Origin: Candidula unifasciata
Lineage: Eukaryota; Mollusca; Gastropoda; Stylommatophora; Geomitridae
DNA: 64,000 nt
NCBI GenBank assembly: GCA_905116865.2
Contig: CAJHNH020001589.1
Span: 12,501-76,500 of the forward strand
Direction: 5' to 3'
A model generated the notes under the pieces. It was not told the origin of the DNA and did no database searches. It saw only the letters and a program-made list of their open reading frames with translations. Made by a program: the position numbers and the translations under genes. Below, piece by piece: positions 29,088-42,100 of the stretch (the stretch's first letter is position 1; each line of letters starts with the position of its first letter).

Positions 29088-30060
29088 ATGAAATTCGACC
29101 TAATCTTCTGTACACCCACATCTCCCGAGACAGTTCTTTTTTCTAGTTGCTTGTTAATTGTCCACGTTTCTGCACCACACTGTAGGACTGAGTCTGCATA
29201 ACATTTAACGATTCTCATTTTTAGTGTGCTGTTCATCTCTCTAGCTGTCAGTAACTTGTGTATCGTATTGAAGAAAGTGTTAGCCATTCCTATTCTTTTT
29301 TTGATTTATGTTTCACTTCTTCCTTTATTTGTTAAAATGTGTCCTAGATAGGAAAAAACCTGTTACTTGTTCAAATAGTTCTCTGTTTACAGTGATGTTC
29401 AATGTTGGCCGCTCTTTTCCCTTGTTAATTACCACTGTTTTTGTTTTTTCGAATAATAATGACTAAACCACACTCTGCACTCAGCCTGTTGATCAGCTTG
29501 TTCTTGTAACTTCTGCTCACATTCTGCTAGAAGCACTGTGTCATCTGCGTATCTCAGATTATTTATTGTTCTTCCATTAATATTCAGTCTCGGCAGTTCC
29601 TCAACCTGTTTGAAAATGTTTTCTGTATATAAAAAATAAGTTGAAAACCCTTGTGGAAAGCAGGCACACATGCCTGACGTACTCCTCTTTCTATCTGTAT
29701 ATGTGGCGAGGTGATGTTGTTGTGTCTAACTGTTGCTATTTATTGCCAGTATAGTTACTAATAATTCTGATATCCTTTCCATCTGACCCTATATTTTGGA
29801 GGCATGCAATTAGCTTTTCATGTTGCACCCTGTCAAAGGACTTCTTGTAATCTGAAACATGCGTTAATACTTTTCTGGACTTCTATATATTTTTCAGTCA
29901 GCATCTTGAAACAAATAATGGCTTCCCAGGTGCTACTATTTTTCCTAAATCCAAACTGTTTCTTAGGCATATCCTTATTTATTGACTTTGAATTCCTTTT
30001 TGAATGATCTTGAGAAATATTTTATTTTTATGGCTCATTGTCTGTGTTTAGGCAACAAAT
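28990..30060 (-). mobile_element. Decayed LINE reverse transcriptase
   Basis: The minus strand has RT motif NNLRYADDTVLLAECEQKL (29580-29520), upstream HEKLIACLQNIGSDGKDIRI (29830-29770), and downstream AETWTINKQLEKR (29180-29140). A poly-C tract (29059-29087) interrupts it. Confidence 0.7.
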
Positions 30061-30074
30061 TGTTTGCTCTAAAC

Positions 30075-30325
30075 CCGTGTGGATTCTAAAACCCCATTCA
30101 GGATTTAAAAAAACAAAAAACAGAATAGACTTGCTGCCCCTTGCAAACTTGTTGTAAAGGCGACTAATTATGTTCTTTTGAAATCGGTTGTGTGGGATCT
30201 GATGTAAATGGAAGAAGATAGGATAAGAAGGATGTATTCAGTCGAAAGGCGCACACATAGCTGTAGACCACAACACACCGTGCCAACTGCCATTTTAGGG
30301 GCCCTTGCAGAAAAAGAAATGCATG
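30075..30325 (+). repeat. SINE family B copy
   Basis: AAACCCGTGTGGATTCTAAAACC head, TTGTAAAGGCGACTAATTATG, GCTGTAGACCACAACACACCGTG, tail AGGGGCCCTTGCAGAAAAAG. Confidence 0.7.
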
Positions 30326-31315
30326 GTTCTTTTCTGTTGTAACCACATCACGCGAGATTTATGGAATCTCATAGTATGAGGTAGGATTAGGGCTAGTGTC
30401 AAATGAAGAGCGATAGTACTAACCCTAACCCTCTATAGTATGAGATTTCACTAAATCTAGCTTGATGTAGTGACCTTACAGAGAAGAACAGAAAAAAAAC
30501 TATATTTAGGTAATAAATTATTTGAGCCCTTATTATTTAAATCCATGATTCGTATAAAAGTCTTAACCGGAAGTATAACAGAAAGTCACATATCCGCATT
30601 GATAATTCGGGACCAGTGTTGCCACTTTTCTTTGACAAAAAACATCCAGAACAGAGTAGAAAAATATCTAAAAACATCTAAATGTGCGTGGAAAACATCT
30701 ACAAAAAACATCAAAATGGAATGCGTCACAAATTACATAGCTAATGATATGACTTACCCCATAGAATCATGTCCTCATCTTCACTGATGTCTGCCTTACA
30801 AGAGATCCACATGATAAACTTAGCTTTTATGATGAAGTTGAAGCTTCAGATCCAAAATGACTTTGGTATGCTTTAGCTGTTCCAATTTCTGTTAATACAC
30901 AATCAGGAAGCTGATAAGTGGAATAGCATTTTCCTACTCTCATCAGGCCGAATTTTATTGTCAAGATAGCATTTAAGAGGTCAAATTTCACCCTGTTTCT
31001 TAGGTTATATTTGATATAATTCATAGCACTGAAAACCTTTTCTACGTCAGCATTTGAGTGGGGTAGTATCATGGCAGGCATGGTACATTCAAAGAGCTTA
31101 CAGAATGGACTGTTTGATGAGGTATCTTTAAATTTCTCACTTCACTCCAAAACGCTTCAGTTTCTGTTTCTTTACAATATTTAGGTTTGTCCTTTACTGG
31201 CTGAAATAGGTTGCTCACAGAACAGTAAAATATTTTTCCATAGATCTAGATTTTCAATACTTTGTCTGCATTGTTGCTGTAATATATAATTAATACACAC
31301 ACCAAGCACTTTCAG

Positions 31316-31936
31316 TTAGTTAGTTAGTTATTCCTCTTGTGCCAAAGATGGCGCATAGGGCAGAGGTCATAGCTTTCCACGTCTGTCGGTTCTTTGCCAC
31401 TTGATGTAGGTCTTGAGTGCGACTGAGACCTATGGTTGAGCTCTCCCTTGTGATGGTTCTACGGAGGGTTTCTTTTGGTCTTCCCTGTTTTCTTTTACCC
31501 TCTGGTGACCATATGAAGGCTTGGTGGGGAAGTCTCTGTATGTCCATTCTGAGTACGTGACCGATGTAATTCCAGCGACGCATTCTAATAAAATCAGACA
31601 CATATTTTTGTTTTGTTTCCTGTCTTATAGATGTATTGGACCTAAAGTCCGACCAGTGAACATTCAATAGCTTTCGGAGGCATCTATTCTCGAAAGCGAC
31701 TAGTTTCTTATCGATTGATACTGATGATTTCCAACTCTCACAACCATAAGTTAGCACTGGGATCACACAGGAATTGAAGACCTTAAGTTTCGTGTTGTTG
31801 CTGAGTGATCTTGACTTCCAAATGTTTGACAGTTTGTTAAAGGCACTTGATGCTAACGCGATTCGAGTCGTTATTTCTGATGTTGTATCTCCCGCAGAGG
31901 TTATCTTGCTCCCTAAGTACCGAAATATAATTTGAT
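31316..31936 (-). mobile_element. 5'-truncated LINE inside the hAT
   Basis: The minus strand encodes LGSKITSAGDTTSEITTRIA, VIPVLTYGCESWK and EGKRKQGRPKETLRRTI, the C-terminal third of an RT protein, largely open. It ends with an (AACT)n-type tail (GTTAGTTAGTTAG on plus at 31316). It splits the hAT frame after LLLDES. Confidence 0.8.
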
Positions 31937-32569
31937 TCGTCTAATAATAAACTATATTTATTTGTAGAAATATAACTGAAGAAATCTTTTTTTTTTCGAA
32001 GTGAGAAAATAGAGTATTTCTTATAATATGTGTACAACTGCTGTGATGCATTTTTACATCATTCATAACTTTACTTTCAGAAATAGTGTTTTTAAACAAA
32101 TCAATCAAATGGTCACATTTTGAAATCGCACAATGACAACTTGAAAACATTGCGACCGATCCTTCAACTTTTGATGATTCATTTATCAGTGTAGTTCTGA
32201 AAACAGATGTCAGCGGTGTAATCCCTTTGAATGGAACTGCAGTTTTATGCTTTTTAGTCTCTGCGTGATTCTTCAAGTCTTGTATTTTCGCTTTAATTTC
32301 ACACTTGTAGTACTTACAACTAGCCTTGGTCATATTCCCAGGAACTGCCATCACCTAGTCTTTAATGTTGTCATCATGCAACCACTCTTTCCGAAATTGT
32401 TGCTCATACTTTACTTTTAGCATGTTGATAGGTTTTTTTCAAGGTGAAAGCCACATATGAAGGTGGGCAATTATATATAAAAAAAAAAAAAATAGTAATA
32501 TGAAAAAGAAACACAAAGTCAGCACAGTGAGGAGACGATTGACACAAAGTTAGTATGACTGACTGACTG

Positions 32570-32780
32570 ACTTTCTAAGCCACCAGGACATCACACAAGC
32601 GACAAACATCCGATGACACAAAGTGCCACCATGTGGGTGAAGATCACCGCGGAGAGGTCCTAGAAACCGCGTTCAGCTATTAGGCCACAATTATGGCCAG
32701 GCTATATTGCGGCATGGCATGAGCCAGAGTAGGGCTTTAAACATCGAAAAATTGCATCCTTAAAAGGACGTCAAGATTAT
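32570..32780 (+). repeat. SINE family C copy
   Basis: GACACAAAGTGCCACCATGTGGG, GAGAGGTCCTAGAAACCGCG, GCTATTAGGCCACAATTATGGCC, AGTAGGGCTTTAAAC. Lies within the hAT. Confidence 0.65.
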
Positions 32781-32986
32781 CAAAGTTAGTATGATTTACG
32801 CGAGCTTTTAATCAGTACCAGGGCTGCCAGATATTTGAGCGTTGACCCCAGTGAGAGTTCAAAGTTTAAGTAATCGCAATTGTCACAATGTACATGCCAT
32901 ACCAAAACAAAAATATTGAAGTAAAAATTTTACACAGTAATTATTAGACTGACACATGAAAGAAAAAAATCTATAAAATATCTAAC

Positions 32987-32992
<6 letters not shown>

Positions 32993-33044
<52 letters not shown>
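32993..33044. repeat. (AT)n microsatellite
   Basis: About 26 AT units. Confidence 0.95.
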
Positions 33045-33048
<4 letters not shown>

Positions 33049-33158
33049 ATCTACCATCTAAACGTCAAAAACACCATCTAAATGCAAGGGAAAACATCTA
33101 AATCTGGATGTAAAACATTCAAAGTGGCAACACTGTTCGCGTCCTCCGTGGAGTGCCA

Positions 33159-33195
33159 TATTAAAGCCCCGACACAAATTGTAGCCTTCCTTTTT
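33159..33195 (+). promoter_or_regulatory. RPL13A core promoter and 5'TOP start
   Basis: TATTAAA at 33159-33165 lies about 20-26 bp before the oligopyrimidine run CCTTCCTTTTT (33185-33195), which is a 5'TOP motif as in ribosomal-protein mRNAs. The start is inferred at 33185/33186. A hAT transposon ends only about 50 bp upstream (33135). Confidence 0.7.
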
Positions 33196-36100
33196 GCTGC
33201 GACCATGGGTTTCTCCAACCAGGTAGGCTTCGTTCTGCAGAGAAAATGATTGCAGTGTTAAATTATTTTGGTATGATGACCTAATTATGCTGAACAGTTT
33301 AAAGCTTGTACATTCATATAGCTCGAAATAATTAACAGCTCACGATTTCATCCTCCCAACTATATAAATTTCACACAAAAAGACACGAGTTGTAACTAAA
33401 TCAAGAATGACCCGTTATCGATAGCTAAAGTTTGCTATGTACATCTGTCTCAGGCGCGAGACATTTGTCTTTCTTAATCTTATGCCATTATATTGTTATG
33501 AAATTTTTAAAAATATTCGCGGTGTGTATTTTCTAATAAATGTTCAATATTAAAAAGGAAAGAGTAATCTGTGAAATTTAAATTAGAAGCATGGCCATAT
33601 TTGTAGACGGAAATAAACACGTGTGTTCATCATATCGCTATGTTGTGCATCTTAAAACTATGTCTCACACTCAGTTACAAACGTTGGCGACACTAATTTA
33701 TTTAGTTATGAATTATAAGTCATTTGCATCGTAGTCAAACTGTTTTATGTTTGTATAAGCCAAAATTAAATTGCTGCGTGCAATGTCTTCTCTTTTTTTT
33801 AAAAACTTATGTTACTTGTCTAGTAACCATCACGTGTTAACCACTACAGGTTTTCTAATCCTGAAAATAAAACCATTTTTGATAATACATTGTAATTATT
33901 ATGGATAAAGATTCCTCTAAGGTAATGTATGTTGAAGAAGCCTTATAAAGTGTATATTTGATAACGACACTGACATTCGGGTACTCCTCCAGCCAGTATT
34001 TATCTTGTTTATTTAATAATAATGTAATCTTAACAAGATAGAACTGATTAGACCAAGCATCTGATGCCACTGTTTACAAGGTCATGCAATTACAATACCA
34101 CGGCTTTCCTCTGAATAACGGTCTCAAATATTAAGGCTAAGAAAATACCCTAACAGGGCCTTAGTGTTATGTAAATTGCTGACCTCTTTCAGGCGACTAT
34201 ACTGCCACAGCTTGAGTATCCCCCGCGCCGCTACACATGGAAAGGGGCTAAACTAGGAACTCACAAGCAAATAAAATGGAAGCTGCAGGAGATGCGTTAG
34301 ATGCTGGTGAGTCACAGCCATCTAGTTTATCCTCCCTCCGCTGCGCGCGGCGCTGGAAAAAGCTCTCAGCAGTGATTACAATAACCTCAGATAATAGTCC
34401 CAAATTAGGCTAAGAAAATACCTAACAGGGCCTCAGTCATATGTAATTTGCGGACCTCTTTCTAGCTATCAGCTAGATGGCTGGGACTCACGAGCAGCAG
34501 CTACATCTCCAGCAGTATTTTCTCTTTTTTTTTTAGCACCCCCACCACGGCGCAGGGGATACTCTTGGTGGTGACGGTATAGTCACCGGAAAGAGGTCCA
34601 CAATTTACATATGACTAAGACCCGGTTAGGGTTTTTTCTCAGCCTTGATAATTTGGGACTGTTATTCGGAGGATAGGCGACATTTCTGACCAAATTTGAA
34701 CAGCACCGATTGGCCTGTCTGCACATATACTTAACTGAGTGTATTTTACCACAGCTTGGGGACTAAGATGCGTGCAGTTTTAATTTAATAATGTAATAGT
34801 GTCGTAAAACATATTTATTAGTGACATAGCTCTAGTTTTATCAATGATTTTTAAATTATATTTTCAGCCAATTGTGATTGATGGCCGTGGCCATCTGTTG
34901 GGTCGACTTGCTGCAGTCGTTGCCAAGACACTGTTGCAAGGTACGTGTGTATATTAGTTAAATACTTATTAGGGTTATATTGTTGGACCATCTGTATGTT
35001 AAGAAAACATGCATTTTGTACAAGTACTTCAAACTGGGTTTATGCCCATCGAAGAGGAAAGAAACAGTGCACACAAAGAACTCTGAAACAGGAGTCCAAA
35101 AATGGATTGATTGTCAGAACCTTTTGCCCAGCTTTACTGCCATTAAACAACCATAAGACCTCATCTCTGATGTAATAATTGAAGCACCCAAAAGAGCACC
35201 TAACACTTAGGATGTGACTGATCCTTAAATTTGTTTAGGCATATTAGAGCAATTACCAGGGGTAATGTAGACAGTATATTTGAACTGGTTTGTATAAGGA
35301 AATAATACTATCGTTCATCGACCTTGCTGCCACGAGATACGAAGATAAGTGATATTGTGGTGTTGGCTATTCCTATGTATGTTCTGGAGAAGGCTCCAAA
35401 GCCGCAGTGTTAATGGTTTTTTATATGGTGAAGCTCGCTGATATACTTTTCGTTTGGTTTTATATCCCTACTTGTATAAGGGACTAGATGGTATTGTGTC
35501 CAGGGCAGAAGGGATACATGCGTGTTGTGTGATATGATTATGTGAATAGCATGTTTATGATTCGTTTCCATGTCTTCCTTAGGTCAGAGAGTTGTCATTG
35601 TCCGATGTGAGGGAATCAACATTTCTGGAAACTTCTACAGAAACAAGTGTAGGTATTTAATCAGTATGCTGCTTTTTGTGTGTAGATGTGCAGTTGTCCC
35701 ACTTTTTTGTACATAGGCTTGTCCGCCCTGATGTTTTAGGATGCTCGCTCTATGTCTACCTAACCACAATATTGCATTTTGTAAGCAATTTATATGCATT
35801 CCGCAATGACAAGTAATATCTTGTACATCTATTTGCAGTGAAGTTTCTGAAGTACTTGAAGAAGCGTTGTAATGTGAACCCAGCTCGTGGTCCTTTCCAT
35901 TTCCGTGCCCCAAGCAAGCAGTTCTGGAGGGTTATCAGAGGTGGGTCTTGTGTTATGTCTGTTAGAACTTTTACATGCTGATGCTGTTGTATGATGATTA
36001 ACCTTACCTACACTGATGAACGTGAATAGAAAGTTATATATCTGAAACGCAGCTGTTATTTATATTATTTATTGTATGTACATTTTTGACATTCATCACA

Positions 36101-39100
36101 GATAGCGTTCATTTCTGTAGATTGGAAGTTCACATTTAACACACTCGTGCTAAATGGGAACTAATAGCAATTATTAGGGTGTTTAGTCCAATTTTATTTT
36201 TTGGGCCTTTTGCTTTTAAACCACGGTAGCTGTTTGGAGGTTTAAAAACAGAGTTCAACGGTACCTCAGTGAAGTCTGTATGTCAGTTCTAAGCGGAGAT
36301 ATTCACGTTTTAGTGACGGAAAGTGTTCCCAAAAATTTTAATAGAAAAAAACAGAAACAAGATGGCGGCCTGTTCCCAAGTGAAAACTGGACCTAAAGTG
36401 ACAAAATTTGTATGCTTTTTGTCTACACCTCTTATGTTTTTTGCTGAACCCCTTAGCAACCATATATCATTGCATTCAGGGCAGCAAGCTCTAACTAAAG
36501 TTGTTGCTTTTTTAAAAATATGATGTAATGCAAATCTAATTAACAAAGAAAAAGGGTAAAATTATCAGTATTATTAATTAAATACCTTATGAATTATTAT
36601 TATCCAGTTAGTCTTGCAAAACGTATACTGTAATATGCATACTTTTGTAACGATTCTCTGTGTTATGATGTATCTCTTCTTATTTGTTGTAAAATGCTTT
36701 TTCTCGCACTGTCACTTTTGTGTTTTTGTGTGCACATCTGACCGAAATTGGCTTTGCTTTATTACGCCACTGTTAAAAAATGTTTGATAGCGAGCGGATT
36801 GACGTCATTGCATTGTTACTGGTTTCATATGGCTTGGTCTTTCTTCACATAACCGTGAATGGTTAGCCGCATGCCAAGAGCTTAGCACGAAGCCTGAATA
36901 CCGAAGCTCCAGCAACACTCCTCAGAGGTCCCCGCTAACCCCAAAAAATGTCATTTTTGAGTCGAACAACGCAGTTGTAAAATGGACACACCGCAACCTT
37001 CCAAGCGCGAGGTTAACGGCTTGACCACTTTGCTACGGAGACCCCCAAATTGTTTGATAATGAAGTGAAAATATGCACCCTTCTTACTGGTTTAACACAA
37101 TCCTTTTTTCAGTCTTTGCGAGTTATTCTTTCATTTTATTGATGATGAGCACATTTTACCACAGTGTCCCCCTCTTCTTAACCAGTCGCTGCTTAATCCT
37201 TTATTTACTTTTTCAAAATAATCTAAAGTATTCACTCATACCCGATTCGTGATTCAGTGCTATGTTATCATGGAGTAAAATTATTAAATAAGTTCCTTTG
37301 TGATTCACTTTGGATTTATGTTGTGTTTTCACGGAGCAGCGTTTCATAAGGTAAGAGTCGAAAGTACATTCTACTTGATTACTTTATTAGCGTATCTATG
37401 ACTCATGTGATCTTTTTGCTGGCTAGTAAATATTATCTCATAGACTGACAGATGTGATCTAAGATATGCTGCTGTCCTTTTTGCCACTGTCATTGTGACT
37501 GCTCGGTCAAAATCTAAAAATCAAGTTAAACAGAAACAATGTTAAATAAAAGACTAATAATATTATAAATAATTATATACATATTTTAAATATTATATTA
37601 TAATGAAATAGTTTTTGTAATATTATTATTTTATTTATATAAAAAATTAATAAAATATAAAATAGTTATGATTGTTAAAATTATACGCAATATCAAGAAG
37701 TCCAGGCATGTTGCGTGAAATTCTGTATGTGAGGGTCAATAGATAAAAAATACCTACAAAAACACTCATATTAAATTATAATTTATGCATTAGAAAAAGT
37801 TAAAAAGGTTGTATATTAAAAAAATACAACATTAGCACAATGGCATTCAGTGAATTTCATTAATTTGTTTGATTAATGAGTGCACTGTCTGTTCATTTGC
37901 AAAGCAAAAACCTGAAAAAAATTATTTAGCCATTTTCTAGCGTGTCGGAAAATCATCAAAATAATATATTCAGCTAATTAAATTTAGTAAAAGTAATAAA
38001 CATACAAAGATAAATTACTATTGTATTATCTGAACATTAATTTGCTCCTATTATAAGCATTGTCAATATATAACAGACACGCTTTTGAATTCACGCCGTC
38101 CGCCATTTTGTTTTAACCTAACTAATTCAACTAAATTTTACAAGACTGGATGCGGAAAAAATTAAATTCTGAAACTATTAAAGAACATATCTAACTGAAA
38201 TTTTACATCTGTATGTAAAAATGGACGCAGAGTTCAATATTACCACAATGGAGATTATGGAAAGCCTAAAAATAAAGATATTAAAAAATTTACTAGCCCT
38301 AATCCAAATTACAAAATACTTTTTAGTGAGTAAACGTCTTTTCTAAAAACACATGCTATTCAGCAGTCTGACATCTGCTACAGGTATCGCGCGTGTTCGG
38401 ATTCGTTTCTGAACAGCCAGTATTAACTCGGGTTTTTATAGTGACTAGTATGGAAACGCTTAAAATTCAGGGACAGGAAGTCCCTTGTGTTACCAAGCAA
38501 ATCCATTTCCGGTTTAATTGTTTACATTCCATAACAACGAAATCGCTACAATTATAATGCATCTCTGCTGTGACATTTTGGTCTTTGTTAACCAAGCCTT
38601 CTTTCAGTATGAGTCTATGTTAACTTATATAAATGTAACCTTTATAAGAGCTGCTTTCACCTTTTTAAGTTATAAGACTGAAGTAAACGCTTACTTTGTC
38701 TGTTTGTATTTCTATGGTCAACCTGTGGCTCTGTTTATACAACATTGCTCTTTTGTCTTCGTTGATGTTAATATTATAATTGTCGCTTGCTGAGTGAAGT
38801 CAGTTGTGAAGTTAAAGCACTTTAGATGTCAGTGCTATGATTGCCTGTGCTGGTGAAAAGATATCCCTTCAGTGATTTGATGTTGGGCTAATTTCTAAAA
38901 TTGTGATAAATATCAGTAGGACCTGGTAGGTAAGGTTGCCACTAGGTATATAGCCACAAGAGTATACAATTGCACACTAGAAGAGGTACATAGATGATTC
39001 TTATTCTTTCTACAACTCCCTTCAAAACACTAACTCATCACTCATATCTCTGATGGAAGAGAAGATAGTATTGTTCCACAAGTGTACATTTGTTATAGCA

Positions 39101-42100
39101 GTCACTTGCACTGAAAATCATCCAATGATGTTTTATTTTACCTACATTGTCAGATGATCTTGAATGATACACTTGATCTGAGGATGTTTTGAGAACTAGT
39201 GCAAATTACGGTACTCTGACGAACGATGACTTATTAGTGCTTGAAGAACTAAATCATGACATGGTTATATGGTGTGGTTTGACTGTCCTTTTTGCAGGAA
39301 TGTTGCCTCACAAAACTGCCCGTGGAAAGGAAGCCCTTGAGCGTCTGAAGGTGTTTGAAGGTATCCCACCACCATACGACAAGAAGAAGAGAATGGTAGT
39401 TCCATCAGCTCTCAAAGTTCTCAGACTGAATCCTGCAAGGAAGGTTAGTGTTTGTCGATACTGAGCTAAAGGTGCAGCTACAAGAACTTGGTCATACTAA
39501 TTTCTAAAATGCTAACATACATTGTTAAAGAGACTAATAGAGCGATTACTTTTTTTCTTTTTATGTATAGTTTTGCAACAACAGGCACTAGAAACCACAC
39601 AAAAAGCTATGAACTAAGTATGAGGGATTTAAGACATCTTGCGCTCTAATATATAAATTATTGCTGCTGTGTATGGAATCATTCTGTGATGCTAAATTTG
39701 TTTACCTACATTGTCAGATGAGCATGATTGATAACGCTAGATCTGAGAATGATTTCATACTTTTTTTTTAACAGGTTACATTAAAAAAAAATCCTGAATT
39801 GATTTTTGTCAAGGTTTAGTATGGCATGATAGTTTAACCTCAGTTATGTATCGCTGAGTGCAGTATTACCAAATGTAATCCTTGTATTTTTATTAGATTT
39901 TTTAATAAGGTTGCAACTCTTATTAAATTTTGTTTCTTCACATTAAACAGTTGTAAACTCCTGCTGAAAGTTCTGGTTGTTTGTCCACTTTTGGACTACA
40001 GTCCTGTTCCAGAGCATCCAATTAAAAGATCTGACTAATTTGTACGCTGACAGCTAATTACTTGCCTCTTATGCAGATGCACTTAAAGAAAGCTCCCAAT
40101 TAGTCGACTTTTGCGACATGCTTTTAGGTAGGCAGTAAGCCTGTTCTTGTTTTCCCTAAAATATGTCCCCAGAACTGACTTTACGTTGTCTAATCAGTGA
40201 TATCAAATTTTTTAAAATTTATTCAGTTGTATAACTAGATATTTAATTACAGAAAACAGATGCTACTCATGGCTTTATAGGTACACAATCAAAGAAGCTG
40301 TGTTAATGATGAGACATACCTTACCTACCCCGACCAACGTGAGCAGAGAAATGTATTTCTGAAACACAGCCTATTAAAATATCTGTACAGTTGTTCAATT
40401 TAAGAAATTAAATTGAGAACTCAACACTCATGTTGCTTTGTTTAAAAAAAACTGTTTTCAAGTCACGTTGGATTGTGTAGACAGGCTAGATTTATTCAGA
40501 GAGGTGTTTTTAGGGCCTAGCATTTAGATATAGGCTAGAAAGCTTTTCCTAACAACGCCTATCTTTTAAAAATGTAATGTTTTTTTTTTTTTTTGCTGTT
40601 AAAAAAAAATTTTTTTTTTTTAGTTGCACAGAAAAAAAGTTAAGGGATCATCATTGTTTCAAAATTGTGTGTTACCTTGAAACTACCAGGTTGCATTATT
40701 TCAGGATTTGGTCTAAGGATAGCAGATAAAAGATCAGTTGGGCACCATGCTGTGATGCTTAGTTTTACCTACATTGTCGGAGAATGATGACTGAGAGATG
40801 TGTACTGAGCAAAATGCCTGTCTAGATCATAGTTCTTTACTAAGTATACAGACATTTCACAGATTCCAAATCCCTGTGTGGGTTCCGGGGCCCTGCTATA
40901 GGAAAAACTAGGAATAGACCCACTGCCTACTCAAAAGTATGTTGTAAGAGCCGACTGACTGTGAGCTTCCGTCGAAGTGCGTTTGCCTAAGAGGCAAGGA
41001 ACGTCTGGCTACAAAATAGATATTTTGAACGGATGCACACGCAACACACAAGTTCTGTAACAGGACTGCAGTCCAGAAGTGGATGAACAACCAGAACTTT
41101 CCACCAGTTTACAGCTGGTAAATGTGAAGAAGAAACAGATTAAAAACAGCTCTATGTAAAGTTAAAAGATTACGTTTGTAAGATCCCATAACCCAGAACA
41201 ATGTTCCAAGTACCAAGTGAAATTGTTTTTCCACATGACATAAATGATATGTTTGTGCACAGATAATTAATTATAATATTAAATGTATTAAATATATTTC
41301 TATGCTATACATTTTATTTTGTTTATAGAATACATTATCCTATGATGTTTAATTATTACCTACATTGTCAGATTGTCATGACTGATACACTTGATCTGAG
41401 GATTTTAGAATTTCGACTTTGATGGTCTCAGACACAATAATTTTTTTTTTTTAAATCAAATTTTTCTAATTGCTTTATGTGCACTGAAGATGAACCACAT
41501 TATATCTATTAGCATTGATGTATTTTGTTTTGTTAAAGTAAAAACTGACTTCTAAAGCTTAAAAAATACTAGCACATTTAAGTTCTAGCTGTAAATTCTT
41601 TGTAAACTTTTGCTATGTGGTATGCCAGGTTTTCATACAGATGATTGCAATAAGTGCCAATGATGAAGACATTCCCAGCGTTTTGAAGTCTTTATGAAAA
41701 CAGTCACATGCACTACCATCTGAGGCCAGCAGTCTACTGATTTGATTCTTTTTGAAGTTGTATCTTCTGATGTATTGACTAAACTGTCTCATCCTGTGTG
41801 TTTTAGTTCTGCAGTCTGGATCGTTTGTCACATGAAGTGGGCTGGAAGTACCAGAGGGTGGTGGCCACACTTGAGGCCAAGAGAAAGGTCAAATCCAAGC
41901 AGTTCTATGAGCGCAAGAAGCATCTGCTGGTAAGTGTTCTCTATGGTAGACATGTGTTGCTGTAATGTTGCCAGTACCCCCTTGTGTACTTTACATGCAC
42001 TACCAGGTTGCTACAGGACTGCATTAACTTAACCTATGTAGAGCTCTTCAAAGACTAAAACAACTTAATAAATTATGGAATTGTACAGATAGAGTTACAA

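Larger units (their letters stand above)
30614..33135 (-). mobile_element. hAT transposon, decayed, ending at the RPL13A promoter
   Basis: TIRs CAGTGTTGCCACTTT and AAAGTGGCAACACTG are perfect. The 8-bp flanks TTCGGGAC and TTCGCGTC are a diverged target duplication (6/8). Minus-strand transposase pieces: BED-like finger KYYKCEIKAKIQDLKNH (32310-32260), YSLLLDES (31960s), hATC dimerisation motif HSNADVEKVFSAMN (31060-31020). A LINE (31316-31936) and an (AT)n run (32993-33044) are inserted. Confidence 0.85.

Noticed and set aside
33223..35838. U32 or U35 snoRNA in RPL13A introns 1-3
   Set aside because: Isolated TGATGA and CTGA words occur, but no unit with a matching stem or with the U32/U35 antisense elements I know was found.
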